From Phocoena phocoena (lineage: Eukaryota > Chordata > Mammalia > Artiodactyla > Phocoenidae): 64,000 bases of DNA. Where the stretch lies: contig NC_089235.1 in NCBI RefSeq assembly GCF_963924675.1, forward strand, positions 57,561,520 to 57,625,519. Reading direction: 5' to 3'. The notes under the pieces are model-generated. The model saw nothing but the letters and a program-made list of their open reading frames with translations. It ran no database searches and was not told the origin of the DNA. Shown in pieces: positions 12,601-22,800 of this stretch; positions within the stretch are counted from its first letter, which is position 1; the number at the start of each line of letters is the position of its first letter. Both the position numbers and the translations under genes were made by a program.

Positions 12601-13415
12601 TCTAGGTATTATTTGATTTCCTCTTTAATTTATTCAGTGATCTCTTGGTTATTTAGTAATGTATTGTTTAGCCTCCATGTGTTTGTGTTCTTTATGTTTT
12701 TTTCCCTGTAATTCATTTCTAATCTCATAGCATTGGGTCAGAAAAGATGCTTGATATGATTTCAGTTTTCTTAAATTTACTGATGCTTGATTTGTGACCC
12801 AAGATGTGATCTATTCTGAAGAATGTTCCATTTGCACTTGAGAAGAAAGTGTAATCTGCTGTTTTTTGACGGAATGTCATATAAATATCAGTTAAATCTA
12901 CCTGGTCTATTGTGTCATTTAAAGCTTCTGTTTCCTTATTTATTTTCATTTTGGGTCATCAGTCCATTGGTGTAAGTGCAGTGTTAATGTCCCCCACTAT
13001 TATTGTGTTACTGTCAATTTTCTCTTTTATAGCTGTTAGCCGTTGCCTTATGTAATGAGGTGCTCCTATGTTGGGTGCATATATATTTATAATTGTTATC
13101 TCTTCTTCTTTGGTTGATCCCTTGATCATTATGTAATGTCCTCCTTCTCTCTTGTAACATTCTTTATTTTAACGTCTATTTGATCTGATTTGAGTATTGC
13201 TACTCCAGCTTTCTTTTGATTTCCATTTGCATGGAATATCTTTTTCCATCCCCTCACTTTCAGTCTGTGTCCCTACGTCTGAAGTGGGTCTCTTGTAGAC
13301 AGCATATATATGGGTCTTGTTTATGTATCCATTCATCAAGCCTGTGTCTTTTGTTTGGAGGATTTAATCCATTCACGTTTAAAGTAATTATCGATACGTA
13401 TGTTCCTATGACCAT
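9630..13415 (-). pseudogene. L1 ORF2 (endonuclease-reverse transcriptase), broken
   Basis: L1 ORF2 encodes the endonuclease and reverse transcriptase that perform target-primed reverse transcription. The first codon at 13413-13415 opens a protein starting with the L1-typical 'MVIGTYVSIITLNVNGLN', and the stop lies at 9630-9632. The length of about 1262 codons is close to the family's usual size. The endonuclease domain lies at about 12700-13415 and the RT domain at about 10900-12100. An RT fragment with '[19 protein letters not shown]' lies at 11394-11702. The RT active-site motif, normally F-A-D-D, reads F-A-H-D here because the codon at 11340-11342 is CAT. The C-terminal part survives at 9834-10193. 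Several stops and frameshifts break the frame, so no functional protein is possible. Confidence 0.9.
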
Positions 13416-13473
13416 TTTCTTAATTACTTTGGGTATGTTTTTTTAGGTCCTTTTCTTCTCTTGTGTTTCCCAC

Positions 13474-14377
13474 TTAGAGAAGTTCCTTTAGCGTTTGTTG
13501 TAGAGCTGCTTTGCTGGTGCTGAATTCTTTTATCTTTTGCTTCTCTGTAAAGCTTTTGATTTCTCCATTGAATCTGAATAAGATCCTTGCAGGGTAGAGT
13601 AATCTTGCTTGTAGGTTCTTTCCTTTCATCACTTTAAGTATATCATGCCACTCCCTTCTGGCTTATAGAGTTTCTGCTGCAAAATCAGCTGTTAACCTTA
13701 TGGGAGTTCCTTTGTATGTTATTTGTCCTTTTTCCCTTACTGTTTTCTATAATTTTTCTTTGTCTTTAATTTTTGCCAATTTGATTACTATGTGTCTCGG
13801 CATGTTTCTCTTTGGGTTTATCCTGCATGGGACTCTGCACTTCCTGGACTTGGGTGCCTATTTCCTTTCCCATGTTAGAGAGTTTTTTGGGTATAATCTC
13901 TTCAAATATTTTCTTGAGTCCTTTCTCTCTCTCTTCTCCTTCTGGGACCCCTATAATGCGAATGTTGTTGCGTTTAATGTTGTCCCAGAGGTCTCTTAGG
14001 CTGTCTTCATTTCTTTTCATTCTTTTGTCTTTATTCTGTTCCGCAGCAGTGAATTCCATCATTCTGTCTTCCAGGTCATTTATCCATTCTTCTGCCTCAG
14101 TGATTCTGCTATTGATTCCTTCTAGTGTAGTTTTCATTTCAGTCATTGTATTGTTTATCTCTGTTTATTTGTTCTTTAATTCTTCGAGATCTTTGTTAAA
14201 AATTTCTTGCATCTTCTCAATCTTTGCCTCCATTCTTTTTCCGAGGTCACGGATCATCTTCACTATCATTATTCTGAATTCTTTTTCTGGAAGGTTGCCT
14301 ATCTCCACTTCACTCAGTTGTTTTTCTGGGGTTTTATCTTGTTTCTTCATCTGGTACATAGCTCTCTGCCATTTCAT
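13474..14377 (-). pseudogene. L1 ORF1 (RNA-binding chaperone protein), broken
   Basis: L1 ORF1 encodes the coiled-coil, RNA-binding trimer that coats L1 RNA. The frame begins at the ATG at 14375-14377. The N-terminal part (14165-14377) is Lys/Glu-rich coiled-coil. A single in-frame stop at 14165-14167 separates it from the next block (13766-14146), which contains the conserved RRM-type 'NNIRIIGVPEGEEREKGLKK'. After about 13766 the frame shifts, but homology runs on to a stop at about 13474. The total of about 300 codons is near the family's usual length. Loss of function is recent enough that most of the protein is still readable. Confidence 0.9.
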
Positions 14378-15286
14378 TTTGTCTATCTTTCTGTGAATGT
14401 GGTTTTTTTTTTTCCACAGGCTGCAGGATTGTAGTTCTTCTTGCTTCTGCTTTCTGGCTTCTGGTGGATGACGCTATCTAAGAGGCTTGTGCAAGTTTCC
14501 TGATGGGAGGGACTGCTGGTGGGTAGAGCTGGCTGTTGCTTTGGTGGGCAGAGTTCAGTAATCTTTATTCCCCTTGACTGCTGATGGGTGGGGCTGGGTT
14601 CCCTCCCTGTTGGTTGTTTGGCCTGAGGCAAACCAACACTGGAGCCTCCCTGGGCTCTTTGGTGGGGCTAATGGCGGACTCTGGGAGGGCTCACACCATG
14701 GAGCTCTTCCCAAAACCTCTGCTGCCAGTTTCCTTGTCCTCACGGTGAGCCACAGCCACCACCTGCCTCTGTAGGAGACCCTGTAACACTAGCAGGTAGA
14801 TCTCGTTCAGTCTCCCCTGGGGTCACTGCTCCTTCCCCTAAGTCCCAATGCACACACTACTTTTTGTGTGCCCTCCAAGAGTGGAGTTTCTGTTTCCCCC
14901 AGTCCTGTCAAAGTCCTGCAATCAAATCCCACTAGCCTTCAAAGTCTGATTTTCTAGGAATTCCTCCTCCCGTTGCCAGATCCCCAGGTTCGGAAGCCTG
15001 ACATGGGGCTCAGGTCCTTCACTCCAGTGGGTGGACTTCTTTGGTATAAGTGTTCTTCAGTCTGTGAGTCACCCAGCCAGCAGTTATAGGATTTGATTTT
15101 ACTGTGATTGTGCCCCTCCTACCATTTCATTGTGGCTTCTCCTTTGTCTTTGGATGTAGGGTATCATTTTTGGCGAGTTCCAGTGTCTTCCTGTCGATGA
15201 CTGTCCAGCAGCTAGTGATTGTTGTGTTCTCGCCAGAAGGAGTGAGAGCATGTCCTTCTACTCTGCCATCTTGGTTCTTAGCCCAG
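14378..15286 (-). promoter_or_regulatory. L1 5'UTR / internal promoter region (relic)
   Basis: This roughly 0.9-kb, comparatively GC-rich region precedes ORF1 in the L1 sense direction. It begins with the conserved agatggcagagtagaagga motif (reverse complement near 15258-15278). In active L1s such a 5'UTR holds an internal RNA polymerase II promoter. Whether any activity remains cannot be judged. Confidence 0.7.
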
Positions 15287-15431
15287 ATCATCTTTTCTTA
15301 AGGCTATTCTCTCATATAATGTTTATAAAGCTAAATAATTTGTTAGTTGTCAAAGCAAACATTTATAATATGTTAAACATTTCAACTACCTCTTTTCAAA
15401 TCCATTTTTATTACTACGCAATCTACTATGA
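15287..15431. other. Unique sequence to the right of the L1
   Basis: No repeat or coding signal was recognised. Confidence 0.4.
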
Positions 15432-15790
15432 ATGATGAGAGTGTGATACCCAGAGTTAGGTAGACTTGGGTTCAAATTCATTTCTTCAATTAACATTTCA
15501 ATGTCCATTATGTCCCAAACACTAGGGATCCAGCTACAAACTAAAATCCATGCCCTTTAGGGAGTTTATATTCTAGTCTATGCTAAAAGCAAATGTTAGG
15601 ATAAGTATACTATTTGATATTATTCTCTGCTATAATTCTTATGACATGGGAGATCTTGGGTAGGTCAATTAACTGCTCTGAATTTCAGTCTCCATTATCT
15701 GAAAACTATGGATAATGATAGTAGTAATTCATAGAGTTTTTGTGAGAATACTTGAGGTAATGCATATAATTATCAAAACATCTAGGAAAA
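15432..15790 (+). mobile_element. MIR SINE split by an L2 3' fragment
   Basis: The left MIR part ('gacttgggttcaaattcatt', 15432-15482) and the right part (15610-15790, with 'gatcttgggtaggtcaatta' and 'ttcagtctccattatctga') are in the correct order and orientation. Between them lies text of another family, listed separately. Confidence 0.65.
15483..15600 (-). mobile_element. L2 LINE 3'-end fragment, minus strand
   Basis: The block 'cattatgtcccaaacactag ... ggagtttatattctagt' is the reverse complement of the L2 tail ('actagaatgtaagctcc ... cctggcacatagtagg'). It sits inside a MIR. The family call is from memory of the consensus and is moderate. Confidence 0.55.
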
Positions 15791-16629
15791 ATAGGCAAAA
15801 CATCAAATAATATTACAGTGATTATTAACAAAATTTTAGCTGTTCTCCCTGCTATATATACATCGTGTTTTGCCTAATGGTTTCACAGAAACCATATCAG
15901 TATTAGAAGAAAAAACACTTTGTATTCTTTTTTCCCCCATTTTTGTATATTTCACAATGTGCAGTTCCTGGTGATGTTTTTAGTGCTGAAATGAAGTCCT
16001 TAGGAAACCCTACTGTGTTTTAAAAATATTTTAAAAATAGCAATGATCTATCTCATTTTCTAGAGCTCATTTCCTGGATATTAATAAATTAGTGATTAGT
16101 GGATCATTCCTTCAGAAGCATTGTATACTCCAGGCATTTTCAGTTATGATGGGTTCAAAAAGCTGTTATGGTTCCTGACTATTAAACCTATCCTCATCTC
16201 CACAGCATGACCCAAAGAACAACACATTACATTCTTGCCACAGTTAAATCTAGTGGCCATATTACTCAAACATATAAGAGTTTGGGGGTTTTCATTTTGG
16301 TTTTAACATAAATAGGCAATTTATTAGAGAAACTTTAAAGCTAAAATCAATTTTTGATAATATGAATGGTAAACTAAATGTAACCAACAATGTATGCTTT
16401 CTGAATTAACACAGTTTTTGATCCTTGAAAAATAATATTCAGATTATTGTTCTATGATTGATTACTTTTAAGATACTATGACTATTTATGTTCACATACA
16501 TATTTTAATGAGCTAGTTTTAATTTTTCACGACTTGCATGCCATTTATGATAATAGAGATATATTAATTTTACAATGATTACTATGATAGTGTTCCACTA
16601 TGAGAAATCAGAATAAGAAAAGAACTACA
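15791..16629. other. No gene; unique AT-rich sequence
   Basis: Nothing recognised: no repeat family, RNA gene or coding frame. Confidence 0.5.
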
Positions 16630-16765
16630 GGGACTTCCCTGGCGGTCCAGTTGGTTAAGACTCTGTGCTTCCACTGCAGGGGGCATGGGTTCAATCCCTG
16701 GTTTGGGAACTAAGATCTCACATGCCGCGTGGCACAGCCAAAAAAAAAAAGAAAAGAAGAAAAAT
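16630..16765 (+). mobile_element. CHR-1-type SINE, plus strand
   Basis: It starts gggacttccctggcggtcca and continues with the tRNA-like region ('gggttcaatccctggtttgg') and 'aactaagatctcacatgccg', ending in an A/G-rich tail. This shorter family is shared by cetaceans, hippos and ruminants and is older than CHR-2. No clean duplication was found. Confidence 0.88.
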
Positions 16766-16875
16766 ACTACCGAAACCATCTAAAATATAATAAGATCTAA
16801 TAAATAAATAGTTGTGGATAATGATTAATTTATGAGCTCCACTATTAATACTGGAAGCTAACATACACTGATTTT

Positions 16876-17734
16876 ATTTTGTGTGTGTTTTTTAACTTTT
16901 TATTTTATATTGGAGTATAGTTGATGAACAATGTTGTGTTAGTTTCAGTTGTACAACAAAGTGATTCAGTTATACACATACATGTATCTACACTTTTTCA
17001 AATTCTTTTCCCGATTTGGCTGTTACAGAATGTTGAGCAGAGTTCCCTGTGCTATGCAGTAGGTCCTTGTTGGTTACCCATTTTAAATATAGCAGAGTGT
17101 ACATGTCGATCCCAAACTGCCTAAATATTCTTCCCCCACAACCCTTCCCCCTGATAACCATAAGTTCATTGTCTAAGTCTGTGAATCTGTTTCTGTTTTG
17201 TAAATAAGTTCACTTGTATCATTTTTTTAGATCCCACATCTAATATATGCATATATTAGATATAATATGATATTTCTCTTCCTCTGACTGACTTACTTCA
17301 CTCAGTATGACAATCTGTAGGTCCATCCATGTTGCTGCAAGTGGCATTATTTCATTCTTTTAATGTCTGAGTAACATTCCATTGTATATATGTACCACAC
17401 CTTCTTTATCCATTATTCAATGGAAATTTAGGTTGCTTCCATGTCTTGGCTATTGTAAACAGTGCTGCAGTGAACAATGGGGTGCAGTATCCTTTCGGAC
17501 CATGTTAATCTCTGTGTATATACCCAGGAGTAGGATTGCAGGATCATATGGTAGCTCTATTTTTAGTTTCTTAAGGAACCTCCATATTGTTTTCCATAGT
17601 GGCTGTACCAATTTACATTCCCACCAACAGTGTAGGAGGGTTCCATTCTTTCCATACCCTCTCCAGCATTTACTGTTTGTGGATTTTTTGATGATAGCCA
17701 TTCTGACTGGTGTAAGGTGATATCTCATTGTAGT
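16876..17734 (-). mobile_element. L1 3' segment of a twin-primed insertion, minus strand
   Basis: The minus strand reads the end of ORF2 and the 3'UTR. The 3' end near 16876-16990 has the artiodactyl-type 'ctgaatcactttgttgtaca' tail (reverse complement). ORF2 C-terminal homology is visible in the broken frame 17450-17728. At 17734 the orientation flips. Confidence 0.88.
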
Positions 17735-18520
17735 TTGTATGGCAACACAAAAGACCCTGAATAGGTCTTTCTCAATCCTGAGAAAGAAAAATGGAACTGG
17801 AGGAATCAGGCTCCCTGACTTCAGACCATACTACAAAGCTACAGTCATCAAAACAGTACGGTACTGGGACAAAAATAGAAATATAGTTCAATGGAACAGG
17901 ATAGAGAGCCCAGAAATAAATCCATGCACCTATGGTCAATTAATTTATGATGAAGGAGGTGAGACTATACAATGGAGAAAAGACAGTCTCTTCAATAAGT
18001 GTTGCTGGGAAAACTGGACAGCTACATGTAAAAAAATGAAATTAGAACATTCTTTAAAACCATATACAAAAATAAACTCAAAATGGATTAAAGATCTAAA
18101 TGTGCAACCAGACACTATAAAAGTCTTAGAAGAAAAGATAGGCAGAACACACTCTGACATAAATTACAGCAATATCTTTTTTTGATCCATCTCCCAGAGT
18201 AATGGAAATAAAAACAAAAATAAACAAATGGGACCTAATTAAACTCAAAAGCTTTTGCACAACAAAGGAAACCATAAACAAAATGAAAAGACAACCCACA
18301 GAATGGGAGAAAATATTTGCCAATGATTGTGACCGACAAGGGATTAGTCTCCAAAATTTACAAACAGCTCATGTGGCTTAAAATCATCAAAATAAACAAC
18401 CCAATCAAAAAGTAGGCAGAAGACCTAAATAGACATTTCTCCAAAGAAGACATACAGATGGCCAAGAGGCACATAAAAAGATGTTCAACATCACTAATTA
18501 TTAGAGAAATGCAAATCATG
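17735..18520 (+). mobile_element. Inverted 5' segment of the same L1, plus strand
   Basis: The plus strand reads L1 ORF2 just upstream of the part at 16876-17734. A surviving frame at 17739-18185 encodes recognisable ORF2, containing '[19 protein letters not shown]'. Its outer end (agagaaatgcaaatca, near 18505-18520) is exactly the L1 text that precedes 'aaactacaatgag', where the sense half begins. This is the signature of twin priming without loss at the breakpoint. Confidence 0.88.
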
Positions 18521-18965
18521 CAAGTTTTTGATTCTCCATTTGCCATCACCATGGCTCCACCTCCAGATCCTTTCTCTGCACTTCTCAGCCTTGTTATGGA
18601 CTGAACCTGTGGGCTAAGTCAACCAGGCCCTCTTTACCTCTGGTTTTCAGTTGTGTTCAGAGGGTGAGATGCACTGGCAGGAGACTGATGAGCAGGAGAG
18701 GTCAGTGTATTTCTATCCTTATTCCCTGCCTGTCTTGTTGCCACAGTATTGCAAGGTGCTGAGTCCCTCTAGGATAAAGGCGCCAACTCTGACTCCAGCT
18801 TCCTTACCCCAGTTCCCTATTTTTGCTACTCCACACAGTAGTGGTGTTGGCTCCCTGCTTCTGGTTAGTTTCCACTTGTCTCAACATCCCTTTTATGGTT
18901 CCTTTAACCCTACCCATACCTCTGTAACTATCTTCATTAACTTTTCTTCAGTTAGGCTTCTGGAG
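18521..18965. other. Unassigned, less AT-rich stretch; possible LTR relic
   Basis: About 445 bases with more G+C than their surroundings. The blocks 'cttttatggttcctttaacc' and 'ctttacctctggttttcag' look like an old interspersed repeat, perhaps an LTR, but I could not name the family. The 105-residue frame 18651-18968 lacks any recognisable domain. Confidence 0.35.
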
Positions 18966-18981
18966 TAGAATTCCATTTCTT

Positions 18982-19262
18982 TTCTTTTCTTTTTTTTTTT
19001 TTTTGAATTTTATTTATTTTTTTATATAGCAGGTTCTTATTAGTTATCTATTTTATACATATTAGTGTATATATGTCAATCCCAATCTCCCAATTCATCC
19101 CACAACCACCACCTTCCTGCCACTTTCCCCCCTTGGTGTCTATACGTTTGTTCTCTACATCTGTGTCTTTATTTCTTCCCTGCAAACCGGTTCATCTGTA
19201 CCATTTTTCTAGGTTCCACGTGTATGCGTTAATATACAATATTTGTTTTTCTCTTTCTGACT
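18982..19262 (-). mobile_element. Short L1 3'UTR insertion, minus strand
   Basis: A strongly 5'-truncated L1: only the 3'UTR and the last ORF2 codons are present, with poly-T at the left. A slightly eroded duplication flanks it: tagaattccatttctt (18966-18981) and tagaagtccacttctt (19263-19278), 14 of 16 identical. The 3'UTR equals that of the 9.4-15.3 kb L1. Confidence 0.9.
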
Positions 19263-19344
19263 TAGAAGTCCACTTCTTGATGGGCTTTTTATTTCTAAAC
19301 ACTGCAAGGTGATGTTGGTATTTTTATTTTGGAAAATCATGCAG

Positions 19345-19563
19345 CATTGGGTTAAGGGCATAGTTTAGAGCCATACTGCCTGGGTTTGAATCTCAGCTCT
19401 ATCACCGGCAAATTGCTTAATCTCACTGTGACTCAGTTACCTTACTTGTAAAATGGACACAATAACTTTGTACCTGTCTCAGAGGATTGCTTTGCAATTA
19501 TTAAATGTGTGATTTTACATAAATCACTTTAATCCATGAGTTATAGTGAATGCACACTAAATG
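19345..19563 (+). mobile_element. MIR SINE, plus strand
   Basis: A well-preserved MIR: 'gagccatactgcctgggttt', 'gaatctcagctctatcac', 'gtgactcagttaccttactt', 'gtaaaatggacacaataact', and a diverged 3' part ending near 'tgcacactaaatgtt'. Confidence 0.85.
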
Positions 19564-19839
19564 TTTCTTATTTTATTTGTAATAAAAATGTTATTTAATG
19601 AGGTAAAAGGACAATGAATCAATTCTTTACAAGGTATAAAATGTTTTCTGGGAAGGTGAAGTAGTACTACTAAAATGTTAGTGCAAATAATTGCTTTTCC
19701 TACAGGGTGGTTCACATACCTGTATTAGATCAGGTTATAGTTTGTTAAATAAAAGCTTTTCCAGTACATTTTTAATGCCATATAAAACATATTATTTTCT
19801 TTCTCTGATCGTTTTTTGTTCACATAGAGTGATTCTGTA
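19564..19839. other. No gene; unique sequence
   Basis: No repeat or coding signal was recognised between the MIR and the Tigger1 element. Confidence 0.4.
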
Positions 19840-20457
19840 CAGGCATACCTCGTTTTATTGTACTTTGTTTTATTGCACTTCGCAGATATTGCAATTTTTT
19901 TACAAATTGAAGGACTGTGGCAACCCTACATCGAGCAAGTCTATCAGTGACATTTTCCAACAGCATTTGCTCACTTTATGTCTCTGTGTCACGTTTTGGT
20001 AATTATCACAATATTTTAAACTTTTTCATTATTATTATTATCTCTATTATGGTGATTTGTGATCAGTGGTCTTCAGTGTTACTATTGTAATTTTGGGGGG
20101 CACCACAAACTGCACCTGTAAGACTGAACTTACTAGAGAGATGTTGTGTGTGTTCTGATTGTTCTACTGACTTTCCAACCATATCCCTCCCTCTCCTTGG
20201 TCTTCCCTATTCCTTGAGATGCAACAATAATAAAATTAGGCCAATTAATAACCCTACAATGGCCTCTAAGTGTGCAAGGGAAAGGAAGAGCCATGTCTCT
20301 CACTTTAAATCAAAAGCTATAAATAATTAAGCTTAGTGAGGAAGGCATGCCAGGAAGCTGAAATAGGCTGAAAGCGGGGCCTCTTGCACCAAACAGCTTA
20401 GTTGGGAACGCAAAGGAAAAGCTTTTGAAGGAAAGTAGAAGTGCTGGTCCACTTTAC
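19840..20457 (+). mobile_element. Tigger1 (pogo/Tc1-like DNA transposon), 5' 0.6 kb
   Basis: It begins at the terminal inverted repeat caggcatacctcgttttatt and follows the Tigger1 consensus for about 600 bp. The start of the transposase is visible at about 20259 ('MASKCARERKSHVSHFKSK'), and the DNA-binding helix-turn-helix region then follows in broken frames. The rest of the transposase and the right terminal repeat are missing, so the copy is truncated at about 20457. Transposition activity ended long ago in mammals. Confidence 0.88.
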
Positions 20458-21570
20458 TTGAATGTTTAATTATTGAAACAAACTACATTTTTCTTTTTAC
20501 AGCAAGAAAGCTGCCTCTGGCCATGTCAAATTCATGCAAATGGTTACCAATATTTTACAAATGCTGCCTACATTTAAAAAATGAGATAAAGTCTCTGAGT
20601 CCCTGACTAAGGGCATTATAGATATTCTTACCATATAGACTATTGTCAGAAAGGTCACATATTTGTCCAATGAGTTAATTTTCCCAAACTGGGGGTGTTA
20701 GTTTTCCAAAAACAAATAATTTAGCCATTTTATTTATTTATCTTTTTAAATCCACATTTTAAAAGTTTATTTATCTGTTTATACACAACATTGTTCCAGA
20801 AAGGGTTTAAGGTGGCTTAAAAGACTCCATAAAATACACCAAGGAATTAGTAATGGAAGAACCAAGAATGAAGCATATGCAAAATGCTTATATAATCCTA
20901 GTCGTTTACTCTGGGTGGACCACAAATTTGGCTCTAAGTTTTTGGCAGGCAGTCAGAAAAGGAAACTTAGTTATATCATTTACAGTGTTCATAAAGCAAA
21001 AACAAACCAGTTACCCAAGTGAAGCACTGTTATTTCTAATATTAAGACCAGAAAGAAATTTCTCGAGAGGCTTCATAAAGACGTCAGTGTATGATGTAAT
21101 TAATAATCAGTGTTCTCAGTAGCAACCTAATGGGAGCCACAAAGATGAATTTCACAGGGCTCTTTCTTCAATACAGGCAGATGGCATCACATCAACTTGA
21201 AAATCAGGAAAAGCAATTTTATCATGAGTTTGGGGGGTTGATGGGGGGAACACAATATGATATGGTCAAGGTACTCAGCTCTTTGCTCTACTCAACAAAA
21301 CCAATGATACATTTTAGAACAACAGAGTTGAATCCAGTACCCAGAATGACTCCAGAGAAGTCCTGAAACCCTTAAAATTCTACGCATTTTCTGAAGAGGT
21401 GCGTTTATTCTTCTTGCCAGAGAAAACATTGTTTATCAGATACACTCTACTCAGCGTACCCAGGTGATACACGTAAATTAGGAACCATTTCTTTAGACAA
21501 TCTAGAGAATTAGACTACAAATTATTCATGCTATTCAGATACTTACGTTTTCTTCTTACAGCCTAGCTTA
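20458..21570. other. No gene; unique sequence
   Basis: About 1.1 kb in which no repeat family was recognised. The frames at 20853-21122 (89 residues) and 21130-21366 (78 residues) are adjacent on the plus strand. They resemble no family I know and lack domain motifs, so I do not call them genes. Confidence 0.45.
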
Positions 21571-22545
21571 TTTTTCCTCTGCAAAAAGAAACTTTTTTGT
21601 TTCCATGTGGTGCCACGGCTTGGGTGAAGGTTTCAGGGTGGTTAAAAAGTTGCCTCCTTGGGCTTCCCTGGTGGTGCAGTGGTTGAGGGTCCGCCTGCCG
21701 ATGCAGAGGACACGGGTTCGTGCCCCGGTCCGGGAAGATCCCACATGCCGCAGAGCGGCTGGGCCCGTGAGCCATGGCCGCTGAGCCTGCGCGTCCGGAG
21801 CCTGTGCTCCGCAACGGGCGAGGCCACAGCAGTGAGAGGCCTGCGTACCGCAAAAAAAAAAAAAAAAAGTTGCCTCCTGGCTGGAGGAAGGGGCTCAGGC
21901 AGACCAGAGGCCGCCGGGCTCTAGAGGCTCGTAGTCGCGCTGACAGGACAGCCTTTCGAAAAGATACTCGCCCAATTCGGCCTGGAGGCCCGGCCAGACT
22001 GCGCAGGTCTGTCAGGTGCACGCCCATCTGCTTGAGGAGCTTCTTAATGAGCTCCTCCTGCCGGAAGCGGCTCTCCAGGAACTCGCAGAGCTGGGCGCCT
22101 GCGCTCGCAGAAGCCGGGGCCTGCAGGTCCAAGAGCGTCCGGTCCAGGCTCCTCTCCAGGGCCGCGGCGGCCTCCGTGGCGCCCACGCTGGCGCCCCACT
22201 CCTCCGGGGACGGCTCCTGCCCGTCCCGGAGCGGGGCGCGGCCGCCCCACTGCTTCCGCATCTTCAGGCGAGAAGCTGGGCGCCCTTGCGCTTCTCCACA
22301 GCCAACTCCCGGAAGAAGCGGCCCACACCCCACACCTTCGAAGTAGAAGCTCAGAGAGAGGTAAGTGGACGAGGCCCGAGGTGCAGGTTGGTCAGGGGTG
22401 TGACGTTGGCCTCCACCTCGGTGTAAGAACTCTGCTGGATGGGGGGCTCACGGTGAGTCAGCAGTTAGGAGGACTTCCCCGTAAAGTGTGTTGTGAGGAT
22501 GGACCCGGAAGCAGGGACCTGGGTCTTCTCTCCAGCAACTTGCTA
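21571..22545 (-). pseudogene. FTL: Processed (retro)pseudogene of ferritin light chain
   Basis: Ferritin light chain is a cytosolic subunit of the 24-mer iron-storage shell that supports iron mineralisation. This minus-strand copy is intronless and covers the end of the 5'UTR, the coding region and the 3'UTR. The former start codon is GTG (22449-22451), followed by coding text with 'EVEAN' and 'NLHL', then a deletion and stops. A long readable block at 21989-22267 encodes 'LKMRKQWGGRAPLRDGQEPS', 'CEFLESRF' and 'MGVHLTDLRSL', aligning to roughly the second half of FTL. A one-base shift near 21988 leads into 'GEYLFERLS', the FTL C-terminal motif. The 3'UTR homology (caccacatggaaac near 21600-21615) is split by a CHR-2 SINE. 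The copy is GC-rich unlike its surroundings, as expected for a retrocopy. The iron-responsive hairpin of the FTL 5'UTR is not present. It is dead as a protein gene; matching is by recognition, not alignment. Confidence 0.9.
21659..21863 (+). mobile_element. CHR-2 SINE inside the FTL retrocopy, plus strand
   Basis: A standard CHR-2 body with a pure A tail. The 15-bp duplication aaaaagttgcctcct is perfect (21644-21658 and 21864-21878) and consists of FTL 3'UTR sequence. The SINE is therefore younger than the retrocopy. Frames of 88-256 residues on both strands run across it and are artefacts. Confidence 0.95.
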
Positions 22546-22800
22546 AACACTTTTATTACTTCCAATAATTTGTCTGTAGAGTCTGGGATCTTATAATATC
22601 ATCTGTGAATAATGACATTCTCGTTTCTTTGTAGTTCTTAGGCTTTTTTTCATTTTCTGCTGGCGCTGATTAGGATTTTTAGTACGAAGATGAATAAAAG
22701 TGCGGATACTAGACATTCTTCCTAATTTTAAAGGGCATGTTTGTAAAGTTTCTGTTAACAGTGATGATACTGAAACCGTGGGTTAAACCCATTTCACCTG
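22546..22800 (-). mobile_element. Ancient L1 ORF2 fragment, minus strand
   Basis: The blocks 'ccaataatttgtctgtagag', 'ataatatcatctgtgaataa' and 'gaagatgaataaaagtgcgg' match the reverse complement of L1 RT-domain text in a diverged form. The FTL retrocopy abuts its left edge. Confidence 0.6.

Larger units (their letters stand above)
9411..15286 (-). mobile_element. Near full-length L1 retrotransposon, minus strand
   Basis: Read on the minus strand this 5.9-kb element has all L1 parts. The 5'UTR (about 14390-15286) begins beside the conserved caagatggcagagtag motif (reverse complement near 15265-15280). ORF1 (about 13474-14377) and ORF2 (9630-13415) follow, then a short 3'UTR with an A-rich end at 9411-9450. 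It is essentially not 5'-truncated, so it inserted as an almost complete copy. Both frames now carry stops and frameshifts. The 3'UTR matches that of the shorter L1 tails at 18.98, 23.1 and 43.5 kb, so all belong to one lineage that was active in cetacean ancestors. No clean target-site duplication was found. Confidence 0.93.

Noticed and set aside
13812..14396. 194-residue plus-strand open frame
   Set aside because: Antisense of L1 ORF1; its hydrophobic composition is a by-product of Lys/Glu codons on the other strand.
20853..21366. Two neighbouring plus-strand frames as exons of one gene
   Set aside because: No domain and no coherent splice signals; similar frames are expected by chance in this composition.
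21563..22333. 256-residue minus-strand open frame as an intact gene
   Set aside because: Only its middle part is FTL. The start lies in another frame of the copy and the end is SINE and 3'UTR translation. Treated as a pseudogene.
21774..22346. 190-residue plus-strand open frame
   Set aside because: It runs from a SINE into the antisense strand of the FTL retrocopy. GC-rich sequence lacks stops, and the protein has no recognisable domain.
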